Shown piece after piece: positions 1 through 6,285 of a DNA stretch of 34,314 nt (position 1 is its first letter; every line of letters starts with the position of its first letter). A program made the translations under genes and the position numbers. The stretch comes from a virus, in the IMG/VR virus record IMGVR_UViG_3300007363_000020, positions 1 to 34,314 of that record. One strand, written 5' to 3'. The notes under the pieces are model-generated. The model did not search any database and was not told where the DNA came from. It saw only the letters and a list, made by a program, of their open reading frames with translations.

Positions 1-80
1 GATTATCAGCGCCTTTAAGGTGTATCGTTGCACCGTTAAGCAGAGTTATTTTAAGTTCACTCTCGTTCGGCTTTTTTTTC
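1..80. repeat. terminal direct repeat, left copy (contig circularisation overlap)
   Basis: The first 80 bases are identical to 34235-34314. The repeat lies inside the terL reading frame, and joining the ends over one copy gives a continuous gene, so it is best read as the assembly overlap of a circular or circularly permuted genome with a 34,234-bp unit. A physical terminal repeat within terL is less likely. Confidence 0.95.
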
Positions 81-310
81 ATCAGTTCAACTGGTATCAT
101 TCTGTTCAAAATATCCCAGGCCAATTCTTTAGCTTGGCCATACGTAGGGGCAACGTACCAATAAACCCCGTCTTTGTTCTTTAGAGCGTTGTAAAACAAA
201 ATCACGCACGCTAAAACTGTCTTACCAAACCGCCTTCCGGCGGCTATTACCTTAAACCTCGATAAACTCTGAAATACGATTCCCTGCTTCGCATGGAGTT
301 TGATTTTCAT
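1..310 (-). CDS. terL: terminase large subunit, N-terminal part (continues at the right end of the window)
   Basis: This is the ATPase start of the DNA-packaging motor. The frame opens at an ATG at 308-310 and reads M-K-I-K-L-H-A-K-Q, then the Walker A motif GRRFGKT at about residues 25-31, the usual form in phage large terminases. It runs off the left edge and continues at 34234 in the same frame. Together the parts give 1302 nt, 433 aa plus stop, a normal TerL length. The start overlaps the upstream 111-aa gene by 59 bp. It is the only ATG before Walker A, and only a weak GAG lies upstream, so translation may be coupled to the upstream gene. Confidence 0.93.
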   Translation of the reverse strand, partial: MKIKLHAKQGIVFQSLSRFKVIAAGRRFGKTVLACVILFYNALKNKDGVYWYVAPTYGQAKELAWDILNRMIPVELMKKKPNESELKITLLNGATIHLKGADN

Positions 311-587
311 TTGCTATCTCAATCTGAAGCTTGAATGACCCGTCTGGTCCGGGGCCTTTAACCTCATTGGGAATCTGTTTAATCTGCACCTGCTCGGCAA
401 AATTCAAAACTCGGTCATAGGCTTTTCTGAGCCATCCTAAATCCTCGTTGTCTTTCGTAATCAGAACATTCTCAATGCCGATTTTTTTAACCTTACCGAT
501 TACAAAAGAGACAAAACCGGCATGGGCTTCTATAGCGTTTAGCCGGATTTGATCATTTCTATTTGTAAGTGCTTGCTTTAAGCGCAT
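252..587 (-). CDS. unknown protein before terL; positional candidate for small terminase
   Basis: A 111-aa soluble protein directly upstream of and overlapping terL. The position is where a small terminase subunit normally sits, and the length is plausible. I see no clear helix-turn-helix, so the assignment rests on position only. The N-terminal half is charged and helical; the C-terminal half is richer in beta-type sequence and Gly/Pro. The start ATG has a weak AGG about 13 bases upstream and lies inside a 19-codon upstream reading frame, which suggests coupled translation. Confidence 0.6.
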   Translation of the reverse strand: MRLKQALTNRNDQIRLNAIEAHAGFVSFVIGKVKKIGIENVLITKDNEDLGWLRKAYDRVLNFAEQVQIKQIPNEVKGPGPDGSFKLQIEIANENQTPCEAGNRISEFIEV

Positions 588-637
588 TTGCGAATATTAC
601 CTATAATTAAAAGCGTTTCCCCTGTGAAGCTTTCCAT
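578..637 (-). CDS. possible 19-aa leader peptide
   Basis: A very short frame that starts at the stop of the 58-aa zinc protein (TGATG overlap), with a good GAGGTGG Shine-Dalgarno, and ends just inside the start of the 111-aa gene. It may only couple translation between its neighbours. Its reality cannot be judged from composition because it is too short. Confidence 0.3.
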   Translation of the reverse strand: MESFTGETLLIIGNIRKCA

Positions 638-813
638 CAATCCACCTCATCAACCGCGCGTACCTTTGCCCCGCATAGCTGACATATCGAAAAAGTCCCG
701 CCGTTAATTTCAATCCACTCGTTTTTTATTACTGGATGCCCTTCAGAGCATTTCCAGTAGCCTTTAAAAGGCGGCCTGACAATCCTATCGACTTTAGGAT
801 AGACCGCAGGCAT
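637..813 (-). CDS. 58-aa zinc-ribbon-like protein
   Basis: A small protein with two cysteine-containing knuckles (W-K-C-S-E-G-H-P and C-Q-L-C-G) about 27 residues apart, suggesting one bound zinc. It overlaps the end of the preceding membrane-protein gene by 20 bp and ends in the ATG of the 19-aa leader. It belongs to the packaging-side operon that begins at 1263. Function is unknown. Confidence 0.65.
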   Translation of the reverse strand: MPAVYPKVDRIVRPPFKGYWKCSEGHPVIKNEWIEINGGTFSICQLCGAKVRAVDEVD

Positions 814-1099
814 CGCTTTCTTTCTTCGCGTATTGCCACTGACTTACCTTTCGGACGATCAGGATTAAGAACGCTCCCGCGAGAGTAAGCTGTCCAGCGC
901 CGATGTTATAAGGTCTAAAATCAGGGTAAAGGCCCAAATAAAAACAAAGATTATGAGCGAGATCAGCCCCAAGAGAAGCGATAACGACTGCCGAGTAAAT
1001 CCATATATCCTCGATAAAAAACTGCTCAGAGAGCCTTTTGAATCGTTTAGCTTCGCCATTGAATAGCCTGAGCCGGTCAGAAAGTCTTTCAGATGCCAT
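794..1099 (-). CDS. 101-aa membrane protein with two predicted spans
   Basis: Starts at the third Met of the longest frame, because that ATG overlaps the stop of the 54-aa gene (TAATG), which signals coupling. A basic N-terminus of about 30 residues is followed by hydrophobic stretches near residues 33-57 and 69-84 and a charged C-terminus. A two-span topology next to a second small membrane protein, at the head of the late operon, would fit a holin or antiholin, but no family was recognised. Confidence 0.6.
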   Translation of the reverse strand: MASERLSDRLRLFNGEAKRFKRLSEQFFIEDIWIYSAVVIASLGADLAHNLCFYLGLYPDFRPYNIGAGQLTLAGAFLILIVRKVSQWQYAKKESDACGLS

Positions 1100-1263
1100 T
1101 ACCATTTTTTAGAAATTGATTTGTAAGCATCAAAAACCAATGCCAAACAGATTGAAATTGCTATAAAAGTCACGATTGAGTCTATAGCCTCATTTAGAAC
1201 CTGAACCAAACCTGCGGAAGCATCCACGGCGCTGCGCCTTTCTTGATAGCCTTTAATCTCCAT
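1099..1263 (-). CDS. 54-aa single-span membrane protein, first gene of the late operon
   Basis: Basic/polar N-terminus, then one hydrophobic segment around residues 33-46 and a short basic tail ending S-K-K-W. It is the first gene after the intrinsic terminator at 1308-1350, so it should be expressed only when that terminator is read through. It is coupled to the next membrane protein by a TAATG overlap. A role in lysis timing is possible but unproven. Confidence 0.55.
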   Translation of the reverse strand: MEIKGYQERRSAVDASAGLVQVLNEAIDSIVTFIAISICLALVFDAYKSISKKW

Positions 1264-1307
1264 ACTCGGTATCTTCTCGCAAGTAACCTTAAAGTCTTAA
1301 AGGCCAT

Positions 1308-1350
1308 AAAAAAGAAAGGCCGCCGGAGAGTTTTAGTCTCCTGACGGCCT
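1308..1350 (-). terminator. intrinsic terminator before the late operon (tR'-like)
   Basis: On the minus strand a GC-rich hairpin (AGGCCG/CGGCCT outer stem, GGAGA/TCTCC inner stem, 7-nt loop) is followed directly by TTCTTTTTT. It separates the end of the early genes and the short leader RNA from the late genes. Confidence 0.9.
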
Positions 1351-1438
1351 GAAATGACAATCGTGCAGGATTGTCGATTTAATAAGAGTTTCCCCTATAT
1401 TAAATTCAGCCCTGCACGACTGAATTGGTTAATTTTTA
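1308..1438 (-). ncRNA. ~130-nt structured leader/small RNA (lambda 6S-like)
   Basis: The RNA predicted from the promoter at 1445-1472 to the terminator at 1308-1350 has no convincing ORF. In order it holds hairpin A (AATTCAG at 1403-1409 with CTGAATT at 1420-1426), a middle hairpin (TTTAATA 1378-1384 with TATTAAA 1398-1404), hairpin C (GACAATC 1356-1362 with GATTGTC 1369-1375) and the terminator hairpin. The loops of A (CCTGCACG) and C (CGTGCAGG core) are complementary, allowing a kissing interaction or an alternative long pairing. A and the middle hairpin share two bases. Its position copies the lambda pR'-tR' late control region; it could also act in trans as an sRNA. Confidence 0.7.
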
Positions 1439-1444
1439 TAGCGA

Positions 1445-1472
1445 ATTATGGCAAACCTATACGTCATGTCAA
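1445..1472 (-). promoter_or_regulatory. strong sigma-70-type promoter of the leader RNA / late genes
   Basis: Minus strand: -35 TTGACA (complement of 1467-1472), 16-bp spacer, -10 CATAAT (complement of 1445-1450). Predicted start is near 1438. The -35 is perfect and the -10 matches 5 of 6. It overlaps the region just after the last early gene. Confidence 0.75.
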
Positions 1473-1478
1473 AACAAA

Positions 1479-1811
1479 TCAATCAATTGATTCTTTTAAA
1501 TTATCACTAAAATCAATCCTGTTTGGTGTCATCCCTAATTTATTTATGCTTTGACCGTTAAAATCTTGCTCTCCGTATTCTCTAGTATTTGTATATACTT
1601 TACCGTATGAAGGCTTTCCGTTTCTGTATCTAATCCCCAATTTTTTAAATACCTGCTCAGCCCCTTCTTTGTTGAAAATGATCTCAAGTTCAGCCCAAAT
1701 CTCTTGAGCAATATTGTAAAAGTCCTCTCTTTTTGCCGGAGCCGCGCTTGCCTGATTCTTCTCAAAAAGATAATCAAACAGATCCAACCGGGGGGAATTG
1801 TGATTTCTCAT
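1479..1811 (-). CDS. 110-aa unknown protein, last early gene
   Basis: A soluble, charged protein with no recognised domain: an N-terminal linker rich in Ala, a helical middle with many Glu and Asp, and a Gly/Tyr-rich part. It is the last gene before the late promoter and terminator, the place where lambda-type phages keep the antiterminator Q. That makes it a positional candidate for a late regulator, but I see no zinc finger or HTH to support it. Confidence 0.6.
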   Translation of the reverse strand: MRNHNSPRLDLFDYLFEKNQASAAPAKREDFYNIAQEIWAELEIIFNKEGAEQVFKKLGIRYRNGKPSYGKVYTNTREYGEQDFNGQSINKLGMTPNRIDFSDNLKESID

Positions 1812-1852
1812 TCTAATCCTTTCAAGTAAGCCTCCGTTTCATCTTGCAAGTT

Positions 1853-2278
1853 TCACCTGTATTTGTCTACTTCACCTAGCAACTCAAGCAAAACTTCGTA
1901 AGTATATCTCCCGCCATCAACGCATTTTTCAATTTTCCTAGTTATTAGTCTCTTGAAGTGCATGTTTGCGGCATCCAGAATGTTTCCTCTAGCGGTTTCA
2001 GGGTCCCAATTTAACTCAATTCCCCTAGTTTTTAATTCTAAAGACAAACCGTCTCCCGGTTCTTCCGAAACTTCTGCTTCTTTTGAAACTAATGGATACC
2101 CGCAAAAGCTACAGAATTTCTCCGTCACAAGATCACTGTCGTGATGGCCGCAACTTTGAATAGCCTTTTGCTTTTTCTTTAACCACCATGAGAAAAGAAA
2201 TAGCATGAACCTATCAATCGCACTTTCCGCGTATGCCTTTTCCCACCAAGTTCTTCTCACGGCTTCACTTTCCCACAT
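1853..2278 (-). CDS. 141-aa protein with a zinc-ribbon segment
   Basis: The N-terminal 40 residues are aromatic and partly hydrophobic (M-L-F-L-F-S-W-W), then C-G-H-H and C-S-F-C-G form a likely zinc site around residues 43-60. The C-terminal half is helical and charged. Its start overlaps the end of the DnaJ-finger gene by 14 bp. Function is unknown; being near the end of the early operon, it could be regulatory. Confidence 0.6.
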   Translation of the reverse strand: MWESEAVRRTWWEKAYAESAIDRFMLFLFSWWLKKKQKAIQSCGHHDSDLVTEKFCSFCGYPLVSKEAEVSEEPGDGLSLELKTRGIELNWDPETARGNILDAANMHFKRLITRKIEKCVDGGRYTYEVLLELLGEVDKYR

Positions 2279-2474
2279 CCTGTCCTCCTGAAATTATTAA
2301 ATCCTTGATGTCAATATACTGATCTGGTGTTGGGATTATCATTGTACCGCTACAAACATTACAAGTGTAAGACATAGCGGAAGATGACCATTCCTGCTGG
2401 TCTCCCGAAATATACGGAGGCTTTGACACTCGCCCCTGACCATCACACTTTGGACACTTCTGCCAAATCTTCAC
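2265..2474 (-). CDS. 69-aa DnaJ-type zinc-finger protein
   Basis: Two knuckles, C-P-K-C-D-G-Q-G near residues 8-15 and C-N-V-C-S-G near 38-43, match half of the DnaJ central zinc finger (CxxCxGxG repeats). It has no J domain. Such stand-alone fingers are common in phage early regions, with no settled role. It overlaps the genes on either side by a few bases. Confidence 0.65.
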   Translation of the reverse strand: MKIWQKCPKCDGQGRVSKPPYISGDQQEWSSSAMSYTCNVCSGTMIIPTPDQYIDIKDLIISGGQDVGK

Positions 2475-2914
2475 GCCTGTCCTCCCTTTATCTCGTCTGT
2501 TAATTCGTTTTTCTTATCGTCGATCAAATGCTTTAGTTTTTCAGTAGCCTGAACGCAAACGGAATGGCATTGTCTTATATATAGCTCAACCCATTCTGGT
2601 TTTAAGACAGCCTCATGCTCTTGGATGCAAGATTCGAGTCTTTTTTTAATATCCAGTAATGCGTTTTTCAAATCTTCAATTTTGCTCCAAGCTGAAACGC
2701 AAGCGTCCATTCTTTCGCTTGATTCTTCATACATTCTCTGAATCTCTAAAGAATATTGATCTTTTAGAGCTGTTAGTTGTCTAATAACCTCTGAAGATGT
2801 TTCACGATCTGATTTTATAACCTCAGAAATTGCGTCGATTAAACGCTGTTTGTAATCCCCATTAGGAGCATAAGTTATTACCAATCCTTCGGCTATTTCT
2901 TTTGGGTTCATCAT
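2471..2914 (-). CDS. 147-aa coiled-coil unknown protein
   Basis: The ATG at 2914 is chosen because GGAGG lies six bases upstream and the start overlaps the previous stop (TAATG); longer upstream reading is overlap with that gene. The protein is mostly helical, with heptad-like stretches through residues 20-130. It has three cysteines without zinc-knuckle spacing and an acidic/basic tail. It ends in the motif I-K-G-G, like its upstream neighbour (EQIKGGW versus DEIKGGQA), hinting at related translation-coupling sequence. Function is unknown. Confidence 0.6.
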   Translation of the reverse strand: MMNPKEIAEGLVITYAPNGDYKQRLIDAISEVIKSDRETSSEVIRQLTALKDQYSLEIQRMYEESSERMDACVSAWSKIEDLKNALLDIKKRLESCIQEHEAVLKPEWVELYIRQCHSVCVQATEKLKHLIDDKKNELTDEIKGGQA

Positions 2915-3498
2915 TACCATCCTCCCTTTATCTGTTCGAGGGCTTGCTTGGCGATACTCGCTTGAGGATTCAATTCTTCCCAAGTCTTCCCATGTGGATC
3001 TGAATTAGTTTTTTGTTTTCCATACGTTGTTGTTCCAATGCTGATAATTATATCCAACGTCTCCACCGCCATCTTAAGTTTGGATTCAAGATCACTAACT
3101 AATTTTCTGTATTCCGCAATCTTTTCGTTAAGTTTCATGTTGGAATCCTCAGCATTTCCCCACTGATGTTTAAATAGCACTACTTCTTTCTCCAACTCCC
3201 TAATCCTCTCCTGCGCATTAACCAATCCAAGTCTCAGCGTTCCATCTGGAATAGCCCATCCCTCGTCACGGATAATATTTGAAAGTCTTTGGATCTCGGC
3301 GTCACGGCGGGTGAGGGCGTCCTCGATCTTTTTTGAAATAAAATCATGGACATGTTCTGCTAAAACTGTAGACCAAGCCTCGCCCCATCCTTGAAAATAA
3401 TCCCTTGCGCTTGCAGACTGCTTTACAAACATGTTGGCGATTTCATTTTTTAATTCTCCGACACTAATAATTCCATTCACTTCTTCCTTCGGGGTCAT
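2914..3498 (-). CDS. 194-aa coiled-coil unknown protein
   Basis: A soluble protein. The N-terminal 60 residues are globular; a long charged coiled coil covers roughly residues 62-150, with a W-rich break (DEGWAIPDGT) near 80. The C-terminal part contains K-T-W-E-E-L-N-P. Domains of this sort occur in phage early operons as accessory proteins of unknown role. The start overlaps the previous gene by 4 bp (ATGA type). Confidence 0.6.
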   Translation of the reverse strand: MTPKEEVNGIISVGELKNEIANMFVKQSASARDYFQGWGEAWSTVLAEHVHDFISKKIEDALTRRDAEIQRLSNIIRDEGWAIPDGTLRLGLVNAQERIRELEKEVVLFKHQWGNAEDSNMKLNEKIAEYRKLVSDLESKLKMAVETLDIIISIGTTTYGKQKTNSDPHGKTWEELNPQASIAKQALEQIKGGW

Positions 3499-3746
3499 GT
3501 GGTCTCCTTATGGTTGTTTAGGGCTTGTGCATGATCGGGGCAATAATCAATATTTATCCCAACTTTTTTTGAATGAAAATCACACATCGGTGCATCACAA
3601 GTCTTTTTTCCTTTGGGGAAATCACACAATTTGGTTCTCGCTTTATCGCACCACTTACACCGTTTTGTCTTTCCGCTTGTGCAGATAAATCCCTGAGCTA
3701 TAATTTTTCCCGCTCCATCCTTTTGCTCGAAATGATTACAACCCAT
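3495..3746 (-). CDS. 83-aa cysteine-rich zinc-binding phage protein
   Basis: The pattern RCKWC...KLCD...KTCDAPMCDFH...DYCPDH (residues 29-71) is a recurrent small-protein pattern in phages and prophages, with paired Cys/His sites expected to bind two zincs. No function is established for it. The start is the ATG after AAGGTG; it overlaps the preceding gene by 11 bp. Confidence 0.7.
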   Translation of the reverse strand: MGCNHFEQKDGAGKIIAQGFICTSGKTKRCKWCDKARTKLCDFPKGKKTCDAPMCDFHSKKVGINIDYCPDHAQALNNHKETT

Positions 3747-3966
3747 GCATCACCTTCCCGTCTGGTATAAATTCTATTTGATTCCCCCAATTATCAAGCA
3801 GAAACCATCCTTCTTTTCTTTTTCCACCAGAAAAAGCCCTTGAGTCTTTAAATTCATCAGGAGCCGCATCTTTGTGGAAAGGGTCTAACCCTCGCTCGTA
3901 GTTATCGCCGTAGAATGGATTCGGTTCGGGCTTATTATCTTTATCAATTACTTTACCTTTCTTCAT
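3736..3966 (-). CDS. 76-aa unknown protein
   Basis: Small, soluble and rich in Lys, Asp and Pro, with a C-terminal part that looks like a small beta fold (GWFLLDNWGNQIEFIPDG). No family recognised. Its start overlaps the previous stop by 4 bp, so it is part of the coupled early gene string. Confidence 0.55.
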   Translation of the reverse strand: MKKGKVIDKDNKPEPNPFYGDNYERGLDPFHKDAAPDEFKDSRAFSGGKRKEGWFLLDNWGNQIEFIPDGKVMHGL

Positions 3967-4241
3967 GCCCCCTCCTTCTCCCGCAGAGTGCGGATTGCTT
4001 GGGCTATATTAGTCCCCGCTATTCTTGTTGCTGTTTTCCAATTTGAGCTTCCGTCTGTATCTTTGTAATCTTCAGCTATCTTCTCCGCTTCCAAAAGAGT
4101 CTGCTCCCGGACTTGTTTTAGGGCTTTTACAATACGCTTCTCAATTTGTTTTTGATCAGTACAAGAATAAGCAACTTCAACCTCATTAAAAGTTGTTCTA
4201 TCTAACAATATTTCCCTCGCCAACCCCTCAAGAGTTTTCAT
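3963..4241 (-). CDS. 92-aa helical unknown protein
   Basis: The start at 4241 is chosen because AGGAGGGAGG lies just upstream and the ATG overlaps the stop of the 55-aa gene (ATGA). The protein is charged and helical (E, K, R rich) with no zinc site or HTH that I can see. Function is unknown. Confidence 0.6.
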   Translation of the reverse strand: MKTLEGLAREILLDRTTFNEVEVAYSCTDQKQIEKRIVKALKQVREQTLLEAEKIAEDYKDTDGSSNWKTATRIAGTNIAQAIRTLREKEGA

Positions 4242-4405
4242 TTCCTCCCTCCTTTCACCGGGACTGAGTAGGTTATTTCGCATGGCAAGCAGCTGAAACC
4301 GTCAGACAAATATTCAGTAACGTCGATCAGATACACACCCACAACTTTCTTTGGATTTTTATTCCTAACCGAAACCCACGCCTTCACCACCCGCTTCTTT
4401 CTCAT
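4238..4405 (-). CDS. 55-aa basic unknown protein
   Basis: A short gene with a very strong Shine-Dalgarno (AAGGAGGAG, 4 bases before ATG) and an ATGA overlap with the next gene. The N-terminus is strongly basic (M-R-K-K-R); a later C-L-P-C pair could hold a metal or a disulfide. Function is unknown. Confidence 0.6.
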   Translation of the reverse strand: MRKKRVVKAWVSVRNKNPKKVVGVYLIDVTEYLSDGFSCLPCEITYSVPVKGGRK

Positions 4406-4677
4406 TTCTCCTCCTTCAATTTTAAAGAACGGCTCGGTTACTCACGCACACATTCGACCGATAGTTTCCAATGTGACACCGTTCTAATAAACTCCCTATA
4501 CAACACGCTTTATTAGAGACCTTATTCTAATAAAATTAACCGCTTTAAAACTGGGCGGTAGTGATTCAGCAGTTTGTTTCAGCAACCCGGGGAACTTATT
4601 TACGCTGAAGTCATGCATCTCCACCACTACCGCTTTAAACTCTTCCCCGCTTGCGAGGCTAGGGATTGACTACTTTT
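4406..4677. other. structured intergenic stretch with nested dyads
   Basis: This 272-bp stretch holds at most one 40-aa frame. It contains an outer dyad GCGGTAGTG (4555-4563) with CACTACCGC (4625-4633), with an inner TTCAGC/GCTGAA pair (4565-4570, 4604-4609). A second dyad is GAACGG (4427-4432) with CCGTTC (4479-4484), enclosing CACATT/AATGTG (4449-4454, 4470-4475). ACCGCTTTAAA is repeated directly at 4539 and 4629, exactly 90 bp apart. No T-run follows either dyad, so these are not ordinary terminators. Confidence 0.5.
4496..4618 (-). CDS. possible 40-aa basic peptide
   Basis: The ATG at 4616-4618 follows GGTGGAG, but with only one base between, which is too close for an ideal Shine-Dalgarno; in-frame GTGs upstream are alternatives. 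The peptide has a hydrophilic N-terminus and a basic tail (I-R-I-R-S-L-I-K-R). It sits on the nested dyad, so the region may be RNA rather than protein coding. Confidence 0.3.
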   Translation of the reverse strand: MHDFSVNKFPGLLKQTAESLPPSFKAVNFIRIRSLIKRVV

Positions 4678-4932
4678 TTACTCTGCCGTCCAAAGTTCAA
4701 GAGTTTGATATTTCTCCAAATCTTTCAATAGCTTTTTTGCGTCATTACAACCCCCATCAATTAATCCTTCTAGCCATTGAGAGTAATCAGCGTATTTTAT
4801 GGTAATCGGATCGTTAGAAATAGACCCGTCATTACCAAATAATTTCTTAGATATAATCCACTTTAGACTTACGCTTCCTGTTCCAACTGGCTTAACAGGC
4901 TCAACAATATTCCAGTATAAATTTGTACTCAC
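4678..4932 (-). CDS. 84-aa unknown protein
   Basis: Soluble, with a beta-like first half (W-N-I-V-E-P-V, S-V-S-L-K-W-I-I) and a helical acidic second half. No family recognised. It starts about 26 bases after the 3' end of the tRNA-like element, with GGAGGAAGTG as a good Shine-Dalgarno. Confidence 0.6.
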   Translation of the reverse strand: MSTNLYWNIVEPVKPVGTGSVSLKWIISKKLFGNDGSISNDPITIKYADYSQWLEGLIDGGCNDAKKLLKDLEKYQTLELWTAE

Positions 4933-4957
4933 ACTTCCTCCGCTTAAAGTTATTCTA

Positions 4958-5081
4958 GGGACTAGGCAGGATTCGATACCTGCAAACTCACCATTACCCC
5001 AAGACGGTTACACTACTGGCTTCACTCAGACCTTGGGTTCCTTTCAGCCAACGTAATTGCGTTATCTTCCGCCACTAGCCC
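4958..5081 (-). ncRNA. tRNA-like element of ~123 nt
   Basis: On the minus strand the ends form a 7-bp acceptor-like stem (GGGCTAG, 5075-5081; CTAGTCC, 4959-4965; one G-U pair). Directly next to the 3' strand is a T-arm-like hairpin, GCAGG / 8-nt loop TATCGAAT / CCTGC (4966-4983), close to the GGTTCGAATCC signature but with one extra base. A short GCG/CGC D-like stem follows the 5' strand. The place of the anticodon arm is taken by ATTAC/GTAAT (5053-5057, 4993-4997) stacked on CCCAAG/CTTGGG (5032-5037, 4998-5003), with a 15-nt bulge and 28-nt loop. No normal anticodon loop is evident. It could be a decayed or interrupted tRNA or a tRNA mimic. Confidence 0.5.
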
Positions 5082-5103
5082 TAGAAAATCTTTGGGGTGT
5101 CAG

Positions 5104-5463
5104 TTAACTAGACTTCGAACTCGTTTTCTGCGAATCGTTCCATTTCGTGTACAAATCTTGAAGTTGAGATTTTATATCTTCTAAGAAATTGTTCACTTCC
5201 TCCGTATGAAGCTTGACGGAGCTGATTAAGCAATCCGATGCTTCCTTGGAGATAAGCGTTACTCTGCGATCCTTGTTGAGCTGATAGTTGTCCCAACAAT
5301 GCGTTACTGCCGATATTAAGATCTTCAAACAACCCCATAAAACACCCCCCTTGACAGCTACGGTTAATAACTGCATCCCCCAATACGCTACAATTCCCCA
5401 GACAGTCATTTGACCGCCCGTTTTAATCATTTCAAGTAACGCCTTTAATACCTCTTGCTCCAT
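5104..5463 (-). CDS. 119-aa membrane-anchored protein with coiled-coil tail
   Basis: One or two hydrophobic segments around residues 19-52 are followed by a charged helical C-terminal half (residues 70-110) that looks like a coiled coil. The organisation (N-terminal span, cytoplasmic or periplasmic helix) is seen in several small phage membrane proteins, but none specifically matches. The start ATG has a GGAGGAATAAC Shine-Dalgarno. A second overlapping frame here is taken as a shadow. Confidence 0.6.
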   Translation of the reverse strand: MEQEVLKALLEMIKTGGQMTVWGIVAYWGMQLLTVAVKGGVLWGCLKILISAVTHCWDNYQLNKDRRVTLISKEASDCLISSVKLHTEEVNNFLEDIKSQLQDLYTKWNDSQKTSSKSS

Positions 5464-5464
5464 G

Positions 5465-5824
5465 TTATTCCTCCCTCAGTTTCTTTAGAAGATCAGACTT
5501 AGAAATCACATCCTCATAAGGCCCAGGAGTTTCTGGGCTGTAAGGAAACAAAACGGAAGTTACTTTAAGTCTCTCCACCAACTCAACGAACCATTCTTTT
5601 GCCCTCTTAGCTGTTGATTGCCAATTCATAACACTCATTCCTGGATGTGAATATGGGAAATTATCCATTAAAATTTCCCATAGCTTCTTAGGCTCGGAGG
5701 GTCTAGGGGTTCCGCACTCAGGACAAAACTTAAAAACAGCCTCAGAAATCCCTTTTCTGTTTCCGCACAAATAATCCGTGTATTTACCTTCGACTATTTT
5801 AATATGCTCACACCACTCACTCAT
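5465..5824 (-). CDS. 119-aa protein with N-terminal zinc ribbon
   Basis: The start at 5824 follows AAGGAT; the longer frame only overlaps the DUF1064-like gene. Residues 4-45 contain W-C-E-H and F-C-P-E-C-G, a zinc-ribbon of the kind found in many small phage proteins. The rest is helical with a W-rich core and a charged tail. Function is unknown. Confidence 0.65.
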   Translation of the reverse strand: MSEWCEHIKIVEGKYTDYLCGNRKGISEAVFKFCPECGTPRPSEPKKLWEILMDNFPYSHPGMSVMNWQSTAKRAKEWFVELVERLKVTSVLFPYSPETPGPYEDVISKSDLLKKLREE

Positions 5825-5853
5825 TTGACGATCCTTTCTTAGTTCCTTGCGGG

Positions 5854-6285
5854 TTAAATCAAATCCCTGTACGTTTTCACTTCGTAAACGATCTCTGGAT
5901 AATTCCAACTCAATAACGCTACTTTCAATTCCCACTCCCGCGTCCGAAATCCCTTGTACTCCTGCAAAACCTCGCGGCCGTCTTTGTACCTCACAACAAA
6001 ATCAACCTTGTGATAACCGCAGGAGTTTCCTTTCGAGTCCTTGAGATAGAAAATCTTCTGCGTTTCGTAGTCGGCTATCTCCCCAACTTTCCGCAAAATT
6101 CTAAGCTTATTGCAATACTGCGCTTCCTCTCCGGAGTCGTGCGTCCGAGGAATTCCAGAAGCCCGGCAGCCGCCTAAACACTCTTTCCTGTTCTTCTGGA
6201 TTCTCGGCTTCTTCCCAAATTCGTGACGCTCCCCGGTTACATGGTCTATTATCACGGATTTTTTACGGCTTCTGAACCAGGTCAT
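5854..6285 (-). CDS. DUF1064-like nuclease-fold protein
   Basis: The pattern DSGEEAQYCNKLRIL...GEI....Q.....DFVVRYKDGREVLQEYKG (residues 50-113) fits the phage DUF1064 family, thought to have a PD-(D/E)xK nuclease-like fold: a Glu in the EEA helix, the Asp of VDFVV and E-Y-K as candidate metal-site residues. Such proteins sit near replication genes and may act on branched or phage DNA. The family assignment is from memory of motif spacing. The start overlaps the previous stop by 4 bp. Confidence 0.65.
   Translation of the reverse strand: MTWFRSRKKSVIIDHVTGERHEFGKKPRIQKNRKECLGGCRASGIPRTHDSGEEAQYCNKLRILRKVGEIADYETQKIFYLKDSKGNSCGYHKVDFVVRYKDGREVLQEYKGFRTREWELKVALLSWNYPEIVYEVKTYRDLI

Noticed and set aside
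1354-1554. 66-aa plus-strand frame
   Set aside because: It runs antisense through the promoter and leader-RNA hairpins and into the 110-aa gene; no ribosome site. The RNA structure explains the bases.
2300-2330. TTGACA on the minus strand inside the DnaJ-finger gene
   Set aside because: No -10 at proper distance; the bases are explained by coding sequence.
5350-5378. TTGACA on the plus strand
   Set aside because: No acceptable -10 element at 15-19 bp, and it lies inside a minus-strand coding region.
5108-5383. 91-aa frame overlapping the 119-aa membrane protein
   Set aside because: Out of frame with the membrane protein, which has a good start and a sensible span plus coiled coil.
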